Source of the DNA: Brachynemurus nebulosus
Taxonomy: Eukaryota > Arthropoda > Insecta > Neuroptera > Myrmeleontidae
Assembly: GCA_035578155.1 (NCBI GenBank)
Contig: JAPWDM010000003.1
Coordinates: forward strand, 21,664,916-21,728,915
Direction of reading: 5' to 3'
Length of the DNA stretch: 64,000 bases
Part shown: positions 36,721-49,385 of the stretch, piece after piece
How positions within the stretch are numbered: the first letter of the stretch is position 1
How the letters are laid out: every line of letters begins with the position of its first letter
Translations under genes and position numbers: made by a program
Notes under the pieces: generated by a model
The model's input: the letters and a program-made list of their open reading frames with translations, nothing else
Databases searched by the model: none
What the model was told of the DNA's origin: nothing

Positions 36721-36820
36721 GTACCAACACACATCGAAAATAATCTTAGAAATATCTAGAATATCCCCAAATTTTATCATAGAATGTAGAAAGAAGTTAG
36801 ATTTAATTCTTTAAGATTCC
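36721..36820 (+). repeat. Direct repeat, right copy (~95 bp)
   Basis: Starts TACCAACACACATCGAAAAT and runs through CTTAGAAATATCTAGAATAT, about 830 bp from its partner at 35890. The two copies bracket the hairpin cluster. Confidence 0.6.
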
Positions 36821-36927
36821 CACAATATTATCCAAGTTCCCACACTCAAACACGCATACATAAACATACGTCTTGTATATTATAAACTCGATGTGTGTAT
36901 TGAGACCCTAAAAGTGATGTTGGTAGA

Positions 36928-37074
36928 ATGATAGAATATGTATACACGGAAGCTATGAAAATGGAATGGGAACAACAGAACCGTGGAGGGACAGTTACCG
37001 AAAGAGAGATGGAGAAACGAAGGCGGCAAAAGGAACGAATGATGTTTCAACCAAAAAGGTTGTATCCTGTGTAA
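36928..37074 (+). CDS. Small exon-like frame, 48 codons, Arg/Glu/Lys-rich
   Basis: ATG at 36928 to TAA at 37072-37074. The peptide runs M-I-E-Y-V-Y-T-E-A-M-K-M-E-W-E-Q-Q-N-R-G, then a charged helix-like part T-E-R-E-M-E-K-R-R-R-Q-K-E-R and a tail M-M-F-Q-P-K-R-L-Y-P-V. Composition and GC are unlike the AT-rich chance frames around it and look like a terminal exon or small protein. The frame is closed by TGA 27 bp upstream of the ATG. I do not recognise it and found no linked exon. Confidence 0.3.
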   Translation: MIEYVYTEAMKMEWEQQNRGGTVTEREMEKRRRQKERMMFQPKRLYPV

Positions 37075-37444
37075 ACTCCCTTACGTACTACGTATGGTCC
37101 TTAACGTCTTTGCACTCTGTCAAGAGAAACTAAACGCAATTTACTACTTTACGCACAAAATATATACGTACATTTATAAACAGGATGTCTCGAAATTTAT
37201 GGTTATAATTTAAATAACTGAATTTTGATGGGGATATGAATTTGGATAAGACTGCGGTCACATTGGAAGTGGAAATGTGAGACAAATCACTGACGCAATC
37301 ATGTGCGTACTCGTGAGATTAAAATAAACAATCCAAATGAACGAAGATGTTCTTATTAGCAACGAGTTAATCTTGCGACACTTACATCAGTGTTAAAAAA
37401 TTAAACAAAAATCTTTGGTTTTTAGCACTAGAAGTAAGTGTAAA

Positions 37445-37605
37445 ACTGATATCATATTTTTACTCCTTGTAAGCAACATGAAATAGAATAATATATCTTA
37501 CTCTTTTTAGATAATAAAATTCGCATATACGTAAAAAGAGTAAGACGTATGATTCTATTTCAATTTTGATATTGCTTACAACGAGTAAAAAGTGTATTTT
37601 ATGCT
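37445..37605. repeat. Inverted repeat, arms ~70 bp
   Basis: TTTTTACTCCTTGTAAGCAA (about 37457) and the following GAAATAGAATAATATATCTT pair with AAGACGTATGATTCTATTTC and TTGCTTACAACGAGTAAAAA (about 37572). The loop is about 25 nt around TTCGCATATACG. Confidence 0.7.
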
Positions 37606-37872
37606 TGACAATTTAACTCATGTGTATCAAGTTCCATTATAATATTGTAGTTTTTTCATTTTTACCATGGAGAAAAAGTTAGTATAGATTTTTATAGCGA
37701 AAAAAATGGTACAAAACATTTCATTGGTCATTTCGTTGTAGGTAAACACGATAAAAACGAAACAAAAATTCGTACTAGTAAATTTAACTGATTTCAGAAA
37801 CATAGTAACAATGTATTAAATAATAATATGAATTATACTAATTTATTTTACTCGTTAAATTGTCTCACCGTA

Positions 37873-38087
37873 TTACACTTGAGTTTTATATTTTTTTCGA
37901 CTAAATTTGGGTTTTCTACAACTCAAATTTCTTGCCCAAAGCAATTTAACTCGAAGAGCTGTCAACCCAAATACGCTTAAGCTTCGCCTTTTTGTTAGTT
38001 GACAGTTCTTCTCGTTAAATTGTTAGGCAACAAATTTTCGTTAGACAAACCCAAATTTATTCGAAAAAATACAAACCTCTCGTGTAA
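37873..38087. mobile_element. Small TA-flanked MITE, 215 bp
   Basis: TA at 37871-37872 and 38088-38089. The ends read TTACACTTGAG and, inward from the right, TTACACGAGAG. Imperfect pairing runs about 95 bp inward (AAATTTGGGTTT / AAACCCAAATTT, CAATTTAAC, CTGTCAAC). No coding frame. Confidence 0.65.
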
Positions 38088-38089
38088 TA

Positions 38090-38536
38090 ATAAGTGAAAA
38101 AGCTACCTCTAAGAATTCTAAAAATAATCAGTTCTAAAAATATTCAGATATAACGTAAAAGCCCCTTTACCGGAACACTATTTTTAGGTGTGTAATTAAA
38201 CTGGCTTATAAAAATTGACAAATAAACACCCATTTTTTTTCTTAATAAGCATGAAAGAAAGTTTTTTTAATCCAATGAATATGTTTATAAAAAATACAAC
38301 CCAAATTTTTTTATTTATTAAGGTTTTTTTTACAAAATGTCAACATCTATATCCAAACAGAGAAATATTAATGACACTAGAAGTTGGAAACCGATATACA
38401 AACAGACGTTTAATATGAGTAATATGACACATAGAGTGACATCTAGACGTCCAAGTAGGAAACATAGAATGGTTTAAGTATTAGACGTAAATAAAGGATC
38501 AACATACTGTATTCAACAAAAATTGTTTAATATAAG

Positions 38537-38575
<39 letters not shown>

Positions 38576-40808
38576 ATTTCTTTAATTAAGTAAGGAAACA
38601 TTAAATACGAGGTGAATTTAAATTGAAAAATAATCATTCTATTAATATAATTTTTGTTATCAGAGGTTTCTTTCAGAAATAACTTCATTAATATATAAAT
38701 TTCAAAACTGTTCGGACATATGATCGCGTTCCGGTATAGGGGCATTTATGTTACTGCGGTTTCTTAACATTTAATTTTGTTCATACTCACAATCATTTTT
38801 AAAAATAAATTGCGTTAAGCACACTCTTAAGATGGTTATTTTATCTAACAGCAGTATTCCAACAGCAGAATTAAACGTATCAGATAAGTCGCACGTACTC
38901 GCCCTAGTGTGACTTTAGCCTTAGTTAATGAAACATAAGTTATACGCCTACAAACAAAATTCGTTAAATTTGTTTAATTATTGAACATTTCCATGAAACC
39001 TTAAATTTTTTTCGTTTCTGCAAAAAGCGTCACTTTATTTGTTATAATTTCCAATAAAATCCTGCAGTTATTATTTCCCCGAAATATGATTGTTCTTATA
39101 ATAAGTTAAATTAATATTTCAATAAAGAATAAATAATATATGTATTTGTTCCCGCAGCAATTTCAAATGCTGTATTTATATCCGAATTTTATTCTAAGAA
39201 CATTTTAGATTATTTACGAATTATTTTGCGATACTGTCTAGGACATTAGGTCATAGTAGGTAATATTTTTATGTCATCGAAGGACGACATATTAATATCG
39301 TTGTGTGATCATAGTGGGGGAAACATTATAATAGAGTTGTATATCCATATTGAATAATTATAGAGTTGTACATCCATATTGAATAAACGCAAGAGGGCTG
39401 TAAAGTTAACAACTATAGAGTTAACAAAAAATCATAAATTAACACTTTCACTGAGGTGACATTACTTAGTACGTGCCAAAAACACGCGCTTAACGAATTT
39501 TTTTTATATATTGTATTCATTGTCGTTTCTAAATTATTCACTTATAGCTAGTATAAATTTAACTTTAGCCGCTTAAAAAAGGACGGAACTAGAAGTACTG
39601 AATTCGGAATTCTATTCTAAGAACACACTGCAATTATTTGAAGGCTCTCTTGTCACGTTTATAGCGTTTATTCTATCACGTTCATTCGTTTGATGAAAAT
39701 TCTGAAGGAAATATGTCTGGCTATTTATTGCTGGATTTATTGAGACTTTTAAAAAAAGTTCTTCAACCTTTGGAAGTCCTGACAAATTAATACACCATAA
39801 ATCTTATATTCGTTTAGTAACCGATCGACTAGTTACTGGACGCCCTGTATATACATATCTTTCGTTCGCTCTATCCCTGAATCGAATGATGAACGGACCA
39901 GCTAACAAACGGACCGACCTTCGATGATATTTTCGACTGTACTGGAACCGTAACACGTACATCTCGTACTCCCGATTTTGTTGGTAAGAATGGTAAGGAT
40001 GAACCCCTTATTTCGTAATATGTCCATCCAGGCACATATTGTGTTACAAGTTTATGTGTATTGCATGGAACATACATATATGTTGTGCCTTATTATTTAA
40101 TCCCGAGGACTGATTGTTCCAGAGGGTGTAACGCAAGGCGTAATGAATATTTTTTATATTGATATATCTTTTATGATAACCAGTGCGGTTGAAGATTTCA
40201 AATTAGCAATAAAAACTTATTCTACAGTGACGGCTGAAGGATAATAATAAGCGGAAATTCTGACTTGAATGTTTTTCCTTGATTCTAATTTAGAAATCTG
40301 TCAGTCCAGTATGAGTTAAAAGGTCAGGGGGTTGTTGGAGTGGAAATTTGGAGTGGCTGATCTTCCACTTCAGTTTAGTTTCTTCCCAAATCCATAGTTT
40401 TCGTGTTATTATGGAAATTAAATTTTCTAATAGATAGTTATTTTGCAAGCAATTCTATCCCACTTTACGCCAGTTAAGCGTAATATGATCAACTCCAGTT
40501 AAAAATAACATTAAGCTTTCAAAATCTACAGCTAGATTCTTTCAGAAGCTTTCAGAATTTTTAGTTAACTATATACAATGTAGAGATGTCAATAGAGCAA
40601 GAAGAAAAAGGATTCTATCGGGATTCGCCGGATTCCGACGCGAACGAGTTGAATTTAAACAGAACAGAAGATGCTTAAATACAGTTTTCCATCAGAAAAT
40701 AAACTTATTTACAAATCTTTTCAAAAGACAGTTTGATTGAGTACTTCAAAAAAAAGCTCTGTGACCAACGGACGGATACGAAAGTGGTATGATGCCTTCC
40801 GTTAAAAT
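38090..40808. other. Unassigned spacer
   Basis: About 2.7 kb. A (TA)n(TG)n run lies at 38537-38575. TATAGAGTTGTA is repeated near 39331 and 39360 with CATCCATATTGAATAA. No frame is convincing. Confidence 0.45.
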
Positions 40809-41547
40809 TAGGGGTGTACGAATAGTGCTCGAATCGAATCGAATCGTATAGTGCTATACGATTCGATTTCGAATCGAATAATTCGACTTTTCGAATAATT
40901 CGAAAAATCGAATTATTCGAAGAAAAATCGAATTATTCGTTTCATTTTTTCGGATAGCTCGAACTTTTTCTTTTTTTATTTCTAAGACTCAAACATACTA
41001 AGAACTTTAATAATATAATTTATATATATTAACATAGTTTCATTTACAGAGCAAATTCATCCAAAAAATAATTCTTTTTAACTTCCCAATGGGAAGTTAT
41101 TGCAGTGGATTCTTTTGTCGCATTTTTTTATGTTTTAAGTTTTAACGAATATTCGAATCGAAAATTCAGCTATTACATCCACTGTCATGGAGCGACAGGT
41201 TTTTGTAACAATAAACTTTTATTATTACTGATTGATTTATCCTGTTCTTTAGGCATAATGCAACTTTCCATTTATAAAATTATTGTAATGTTATCGATTT
41301 TTTTTTTTATTTAAATTAAATGTTTAAAAATCTCTAAGAATCAAAAGATAAAATAAAAATTCGAGCTATTCGAATTATTCGTCTTCTTTCGAATAATTCG
41401 ATTTTTCGAATTATTCGTTTTCTTTTGAATAATTCGATTTTTCGAATTATTCGAAAAATCGAATTATTCGATTCGAAATTCGAATCGAATATTACTATTC
41501 GATTTGGTGCGAATTATTCGACATTTCGAATAATTCGCACACCCCTA
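40809..41547. mobile_element. hAT-type MITE, CGAATAATTCG-array family
   Basis: Ends are TAGGGGTGTACGAAT and, inward from the right, TAGGGGTGTGCGAAT. Flanking 8-mers GTTAAAAT (40801-40808) and GTTAATAT (41548-41555) match at 7 of 8. Both subterminal regions (about 40830-40950 and 41370-41540) are dense arrays of CGAATAATTCG, CGAATTATTCG and ATTCGATTCGAA words, which are self-complementary. The ~400-bp core is AT-rich. Length 739 bp. Confidence 0.85.
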
Positions 41548-41639
41548 GTTAATATATAATAAAATAAACATAAAATAAAAAATAAAAAAAATTTTTTTTT
41601 GTTTTTCGACAACTCCGGTATTCACTTCAATTATAAAAA

Positions 41640-42080
41640 TGCTGAATACCATTGTCGCAGCATCTGCATAACATAGCGAATTTCCAAATATTGAACACTG
41701 GCAGATCTCATCTAAGACCTGTTGCCATTTAAAATAATTCAGCTTTCTAAGAGTGAAAAGATTTTTAAAATCAGTTGAGTAGTTAATTTTTTGCGCTTTT
41801 TCGCATAAGGCGCTTGGCCCATATATCCATTTAAAATAATTTAGCTTTGTGATGGTGACAAATTTTTCAAAATCAATTGAGTAGTTCATATCATAGCCAT
41901 CTAAAATACTTTAACTTTCTAAGAGTAAAAGAATTTTCCAAATCGTCTGGGTAATTTATTTTTGGTATTTTTGGGATCCAAGACCCCGAACAGACTTTGT
42001 ACAGCATAGTACTATCCACCTAAAATAACTTAGTTTTCATACAATGAGAAAATTTTGAGAATCGGTTCGGTAGCTATATA
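41640..42080 (+). repeat. ~120-bp tandem-unit family, copy 2
   Basis: Starts CATTGTCGCAGCATCTGCAT followed by AACATAGCGAATTTCC, then units with TTTAAAATAATTTAGCTTT and GTGACAAATTTTTCAAAATC. The mariner element at 42083 interrupts it at a TA. Confidence 0.65.
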
Positions 42081-42082
42081 TA

Positions 42083-42742
<660 letters not shown>

Positions 42743-42744
42743 AG

Positions 42745-43433
42745 ATATGTAAGAATTTAAAATCTTATATTTGTCAACAAAATTTAATAAAAGTAAACAA
42801 TTTTTTTGGTAATTTTTGTGGCTTTAAACTTCAAAAAACGAGGCAAAATATACAAAATTAAGAAAATTGAATAAATAATTAATTTTTTTAAAATTTTGTT
42901 TTAGGTTTCTATACATGGAATATTTATTGAAAATTGTACTGGTACTGTAAATTGTTATCGATGTAGATATCAAAACAGCGATTTTTAAAATTTTTCTCTG
43001 TCTGTCTGCTGGCGAAAAAAAACTACTGGACGGATTTTAATGAAATTTTGTGTGATGATAACTTATTACCTGGTTCAACATCTAAGATACTTTTCACTTC
43101 GAAAAAATGTCTCATTCCCATGGGAAAATGGAGAAGCCATTTTGAGCATGTACACACATTACGTAATAAATTTCATATTTTCATAATTTCATAATTTAAT
43201 AACTATAGTAACAAAATGTAATGTAAATAAATTGAATATTGTACTTTCAGTTTGGAAATTTTTCTGTATCTGAAATCAAAGAAAATGTTGCTAATTGTGT
43301 ACCGATAAAAATACAATAAATACACAATTCTCAATTTCGAGACAATTTAATGCATTTTGTGTTGCAAGAAACTACAATTTGAAAAAAGAAACTACTCAAC
43401 GTTTCGCGTGAACAACGTCACGGGTACGGCTAG
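42745..43433 (+). mobile_element. Helitron-like non-autonomous element
   Basis: The 3' end has CGTGA (43407-43411), a 6-nt loop and TCACG (43418-43422), then GGTACGG and CTAG at 43430-43433, followed by T. This fits a Helitron terminus. Internal text with CTGTCTGTCTGCTGGCG and ACTACTGGACGGATTTTAAT is of the kind often found in insect Helitron bodies. The 5' boundary is approximate. Confidence 0.55.
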
Positions 43434-43990
43434 TATTTTTATATTTATAATTACAATCACAAAATAACACCATGTCATAAAACGTCACATTTTTTCCAAA
43501 AAATTGTAAAATTTTCACCACCATATTTACCACCTTACTATATTTGCTTTTTGTATTTCATTGTTTTTATTCATTGTAGAGTTTTTAATAATTTCAAAAG
43601 AAATATATTACGAAAAAAAATGTCTTAAAATTTTTATGTATAACTGTGTATGTATACATCCATTTTATTAATTTTATCTGTCAAATAAAAAAAAAATTGA
43701 ATGTGCAATAAATAGTATTGAAATTGAATATATTGTGCACACATTGTACACAATTATTAAGATAATATCCAAACGCCGATAAATTTACGTTAAAAGTGTT
43801 ATTGTTTCAATGTGGTTTAACGTAATTTTTATACAATTGTACCAAAAAGTGTTAATAATTTTAATTCCGTGGTAACATAATCTATTGCCTCCGACATAAA
43901 GCAAATTGTCTTGATAATTTTTCTCAAAAAAAAAATGGAACAGATATATACAAAATCTTATTCAATGAGAGAAATATAATATAGCTAAAT
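43434..43990. other. Unassigned AT-rich spacer
   Basis: No supported feature. Confidence 0.5.
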
Positions 43991-43999
43991 CGCTACCTT

Positions 44000-44371
44000 G
44001 GATTAAAGATATCATGAGACGCCACTTATAAAACCTTTTTTTCCGAATGTAGCATTGCAAAAAATGAGACAGAAAAAAAAAGACTGTGAGTGTGAGTGTA
44101 ATGGAAAATGATTTCTTCCAACATATTTTCTAACTTTTCTCAAAAAGTAATAAACTTAGAGCAACGGTGTAAAAACATTTTTTACGCATATTTCCTTTTA
44201 CATTCGTTTTGGCAAAAAACTCATTTTGTTGACAAAAAACTGACCGAAAAACCTACTTCTGAGCATCAGACGTGTCTGGCTAACGAACTTAGCTGAGCCA
44301 ATCCAGATTCCAATCCACACACCAAATTTCATGTACATTAAACGTTTCGTTCGAGAGTTATCGCGCCGATA

Positions 44372-44441
<70 letters not shown>

Positions 44442-44570
44442 GTATAATATCGAATATAATTTTCGTATTCTAGGGACCCCAAAACATATTTCTGTTATAG
44501 TTTCGGCCTCAGATTGCGTCATGAGAGCGGCCGTAAAAGCTGAATTTCCAGTTTTGGAAATTCGCTAAAA
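44000..44570 (-). repeat. (TA)n-containing dispersed family, copy B
   Basis: Reverse copy of 3402-3980. It carries AAAAAATGAGACAGAAAAAA, GAGTGTGAGTGTAATGG, CAGACGTGTCTGGCTAACGA, CGTTCGAGAGTTATCGCGC, a (TA)n array (about 44372-44434), CCCCAAAACATATTTCTGTT and the end GGAAATTCGCTAAAA. Confidence 0.7.
44372..44434. repeat. (TA)n microsatellite
   Basis: TA repeat at the internal position of dispersed copy B. Confidence 0.9.
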
Positions 44571-45609
44571 GAAATTAGAACGTCAGTTATCGACTACAGG
44601 TTTTGACTCGATATTTTTCCAGTGCAAACTTCCATCGGCAAGTAGCTACGTACTATCACACGTGCAGAGGTCAACAATTAATCAACTTCTTCGCGTTCTT
44701 CACGTACTGTACTGCACTATACTTTTGCATTATTTGAAAGACGAGACATTTGACACAATTTAAACAAATATCAAACATACATATATTATATGTTTGTATG
44801 CATAAGTACATTTGTATGTATAATTGAACGTTTTGAAGGGTCTTCCGTTTTACATACCGTCACAAGTTTTCTCCACCTGAACAAGAATAATTTTGTCATC
44901 AAGTAACGCGACTGAAAAAATTTAGCAAACGCGAACTGGCATGCAGAGTGTATTATAATATTATGAACAAACACTTTAACTTGACGATGACGAACAAGAT
45001 TAGTTCGAACGAAGAAGATTAATAGTTGCTTGTTAAAAATTTGTTTGTTTTTCAATAATAAAAAATCTTAGTAAATACGTACATCTTAGCTATTATAGTG
45101 GACCGTCTAAATATTCAACAACTTTTCAATACATTTTACAAAATTTTTTTCCGATTTTTTGAATTTTCTTACTTTCGTCAAATAAAAAATGCTGTTGGTA
45201 TTCTAAATGGTGAAAAATGTAATTTTTGACCAATTATATTCATTCAAATGTGCATAATTTAATGTAATTTAGTTGCAAAATTTTATTGAAACAAGTACGG
45301 TCCTGACCTGTGCGAAGAAACCCGGTACCTAGTTATGACGTTTAAAATATAGGTTTCGTTATTGAGGACTATCGATATTGAAAATAGCGATATTTTTGAA
45401 ATGAGTGATATAATGGAAGGAAGTACTATTTCAAATATATTACACCTGCTAAATTATACTGTCCGTTATCAAAATCTTTGGATCGAAAATAGGTCGCAAA
45501 CGCGTTATTGATTGTTAGTAGCAATGATTAAACACTTGAAAAATCATAACTGTCATAAACTTGTTTTCCAAGTTTTATGTCCATGAACCGGGGCTCTTTT
45601 AGGTTGGGA
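44571..45609. other. Unassigned spacer
   Basis: About 1 kb with no supported feature. Confidence 0.45.
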
Positions 45610-45617
45610 GTCCTGAG

Positions 45618-47154
45618 TAGGGATGATTGATATTCATCGATGGTAGAAAAACATCGATGTTTAGGGGGAAAACATTGATCTAAAAACATCGATGTTATGT
45701 CCTCGATAACATCGACACATCGATGTTACGAGAATAATATCGAAACATCGATATTACTCTTAGCTATCCAGTAGTTAAAAAGTCCTGTAGCTGATTTAAA
45801 ACAAGATTCATTACTTTTATGGCTAAGTTCTAGTACACTGAGAAAAAAATACAGTAATTTTTACTGAAATTTCTGGTAAAAAATTACTGAGCTCTCTGGT
45901 AATGCGGACATAAGTGACAGGCTAAGCAAAAAATACGATAATTTATAGTAAAAATTTTAAATTATCCTATAGCTCAGTAAAAATTACCGTATTATTTATA
46001 AATAGGGCTTTTTTTTATTTATTAATAAATAATTGAATTAAAATAGTTTAAAAGGATATTGATAGAAGGGTAAGCATTAAAATCAAATTATTAATATAGA
46101 AAAAAATTTTTGTGGTTTTTTATTATTTGTGGAAAAAAATATATAAATTCTTTATTTGACATAGGTATTACATGATAAAAATTTTTAACAATAAGCACAT
46201 TACAATAATTTGTATAAAAACATATTTCAATTAACATATCAAAACTATACAAAAATTCATGAAACAACAATTTTTTGTTTTAAAAATTTATTATAAAAAA
46301 AAACACTATATAAACATCCAGTCACGTTGGTTATTGAACAACTAAATGAACCAGTCCTGGTTAGTTGCAGTCTGAAGTCGTGTTGGTCGTGTTATTGCGC
46401 ATGCTCGATGCTATTGCGCATGCTTGTTTTATTTATTCTCAGTTTATGTGATGCTTGGCTATGCAGTGGTGTGTGACAAATAACAAATGCACAACGACTC
46501 AGTAAAAATTATTCATATGTCCAGTATATTTTACAAAAAATTAAGTAAATTTTCCCGGTGTCCACTTGAAATTTTACTACCCCATCGAATTTTACGCAGC
46601 TGTATAGGAAAAATTCTTAAGGTGTATAGGAAAAATTCTTAAGGTGTACAGGAAAAATTTTCAAATGAATCGTAAAAAATAATGTTTGAAACGCATTTTT
46701 TATATTTTTGCTTAATAATTTCCTACGGACTAGTCACTTAAGACTCGTTTACCGGAGGCAGCTCAGTAATTTTTATTGGAATTTTTTCTCTGTGTATCCA
46801 CTTATCCAAACTTGAAAAAAATTGCCATTAAATGTTTGTGTTTCACAGCAAATTTAACAGCTTCAGACAGACTTTTTTCAAAAGCTGGGCAGCATTTGTA
46901 TCAACAAAGGGACAGATTAAAAGGGAAACATCTAACAAAGTGACTTTTTTGCAATGTGTACCAAATAAATACTGGCAATGTTAATTTTTAATAAATAAAA
47001 TAATAGATTATAATGGTTGTTTATTTTGCTACATAAACATCGATATTTTCGGACATCGATGTCTTTCTTTCGATATATATCGTATATCGATACTCTTGAA
47101 TCGATGTTAACAGCGATGTCAACATCGATGTTTTTCTAATATCGATCATCCCTA
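45618..47154. mobile_element. hAT-type MITE, ACATCGATGT-array family, carrying a nested element
   Basis: A perfect 8-bp duplication GTCCTGAG (45610-45617 and 47155-47162) flanks the block. Ends are TAGGGATGATTGATAT and, inward from the right, TAGGGATGATCGATAT. Both ends hold arrays of the palindrome ACATCGATGT and variants (TATCGATA, TCGATGTTA). The 1537-bp span includes a separate 959-bp TIR element (45836-46794). Without it the hAT element would be about 580 bp, similar to the other hAT MITEs here. Confidence 0.9.
45836..46794 (-). mobile_element. 959-bp TIR element, copy 2, nested in the hAT element
   Basis: Reverse copy of 30466-31419 over its whole length. Ends read CACTGAGAAAAAAATACAGT and, inward from the right, CACAGAGAAAAAATTCCAAT. 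TA lies on both sides, fitting a 2-bp duplication. A short internal doubling (ATTCTTAAGGTGTA twice near 46613-46645) distinguishes it from copy 1. Confidence 0.8.
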
Positions 47155-47162
47155 GTCCTGAG

Positions 47163-47880
47163 CTCATGGCACACTGTTTAGAGACCAAGTTATTCTTGTC
47201 AACATTATAATTTTGTTACTGATGATATGTTTTCTTCATGTTTGTTTGTCAAGATGATGATACCGAACGGTGCCGGTTCAAAGCGCATACGGTACGGTGT
47301 GATAGCGCGGATTTGTAAGCACTTATAGAGCATGTGACAAGTTTTACATTATATGCTTCCTTATATAATATATTATTTATAATAATATACATATAAAATA
47401 TAAATATGTATACACATACATATATATATCAACAATAATACATTATTTTGTGAATGTGTATATGTATTATCGTGTGTGTGCGCATGTGTATGTATGTGTA
47501 GAATACAATACATACATACATTCATACATACAAAATCATCATCATTGACCGCAATCTTTTTAACTAAACAGAAAAATAACCGTACTTGTGTATATTATGT
47601 CAATTTATTTATTGTTGGTTAATAATAATCTCAGTCGGCTATGTGAATGTACATGAAATTAAATTATCTCCTCTTTAAAAAACAGATTTCTATAATAGCT
47701 ATAATGAATAGTATATCTTTTTTATTTAGCTTTTTTATATGCGGTAGCAGCTACGAGGAGAATGCTAATAAAAAATATTAATTTAAGAATACTGAATATT
47801 AACTAAACAGATACGTCCCGGATATCGGAAAATACTTTCTTTATTGAAATTTTCTACTGAACAGTGGTCCGAATACTGTA
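47163..47880. other. Unassigned spacer
   Basis: Contains TACA/CATA-rich low-complexity stretches near 47400-47540. No supported gene. Confidence 0.45.
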
Positions 47881-47884
47881 CCCA

Positions 47885-49385
47885 TTAATAAAATACCCCT
47901 GTCGTAGCATCTGCATAACATAACGAATTTCAAAATATTGGGCACTGGCGAATCTCATCTAAGATCTGTTTAAAATAGTTTAGCTATTTCTAAGAGTAAA
48001 AGAATTTTTAAAATCGGCTGGGAAATTAGTTTTGCTATTTTTGGGACCCAAGAACCCGAACGGACTTTTTGCAGCATAGTTGTACACATCCATCTAAAAT
48101 AATTTACTTTTCTAGCAGTGAGAAAATTTTTAGAACCAGTTCGATAGTTTATTTCTGGCGTTTTCGGATCTGCAAGATCCCGGTGGACCTCATTAAAAAG
48201 TCAGCTCGACCGTATATTCTAGGCGGACTTTATGTAATATATATGATATTTTACCTTTCTAATAGTAAAAGTATTTTTAAAACCCGTTGTGTAGCATTCT
48301 ACGCTGCATTTGCATCCGCAGGACAGTTGTGGATCTCAGATAACACAACCTGTACCTTTCTAAAATAGTTTACCTCTGTAATAGTGAAAAAAATTTCAAA
48401 ATCGATCAGTTATTTTATTTTTGACACTTTTGGGTCCCACTGACGCTGTCAGACGTTACATAAAGTAATCTATATCTATATAAAATAGTTTAGCTCTTTA
48501 ACAGTAAAAAAATTTTCAAAATCGGTCGGTTCGTTTATTTTTGGCGCTTTTAAGATTCGAAGACCCTGGCCGACCTCATACAACATATAAGCTGTATCCA
48601 TCTAAAATAGTTTACCTCTGTAGTAGTCAAAAAATTTTCAAAATCGGTCACTTATTTCATTTTTGACATATTTGGGTCCCATAGACCCTGGCGGATCTTA
48701 CATAACGTAATATATATCTATCTAAAATAATTAAGCTCTCTAACAGTAAAAAAACATTCAAAATCGGTCGGTTAATTTATTTTTGACACTTTTGGGTCCC
48801 GTGTACTCTAGCAGACCTAACATAACGTAATCTATATCTGTCTAGAAATGTTTATCTAAGAGTGAAAAAATTTTCAAAATCGGTTGGTTAGTTTATTTCG
48901 TGATTTTAATATCTCAGGACCCTGGCCGACCACATACAACATATGAGCTATATCCATCTAAAATTATTTACCTCTGTGATAGTGAAAAAATTTTCAGAAT
49001 CGGTCACTTATTTTATTTTTGACACTTTTAGATCCCACAGACCCTGGCGGACTTTACATAACGTAATTTATATCTATTTAAAATAGTTTAGCTCTCTAAC
49101 AGTGAAAAAATTTTCAAAATCGGTTTGTTAGTTTATTTTTGACACTTTTGGGTCCCATGAACCCTAGTGGACCCTACATAACGTAATCTATATCTATCTA
49201 AAATAGCTTAGCTCCCTAACAGTGAAAAAATTTTCAAAATCGGTCGGTTAGTTTACTTTGACACTTTTGGGTCCTGCGGATCCTAGCGGACCTTACATAA
49301 CGTAATCTACATCTATCTAAAATAGTTTAGCTCTGTAACAGTGAAAAAATTTTCAAAGTTGGTCGGTTAGTTTACTTTTTATAAG
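47885..49385 (+). repeat. ~120-bp tandem array, 11-12 units
   Basis: After the start ACCCCTGTCGTAGCATCTGC the array has units with AGTGAAAAAATTTTCAAAATC cores at 48384, 48504, 48626, 48746, 48862, 48982, 49102, 49222 and 49341, a step of 116-122 bp, with more diverged units before. Each unit continues with GGTCGGTTAGTTTATTTTTG, ACACTTTTGGGTCCC, a CCCTGGCGGAC-like phrase, CATAACGTAATCTATATC and TAAAATAGTTTAG. An open frame at 48069-48368 is a by-product of the repeat. Confidence 0.88.

Noticed and set aside
48069..48368. 99-codon frame
   Set aside because: It lies within the ~120-bp tandem array and reads through repeat units in shifting registers.
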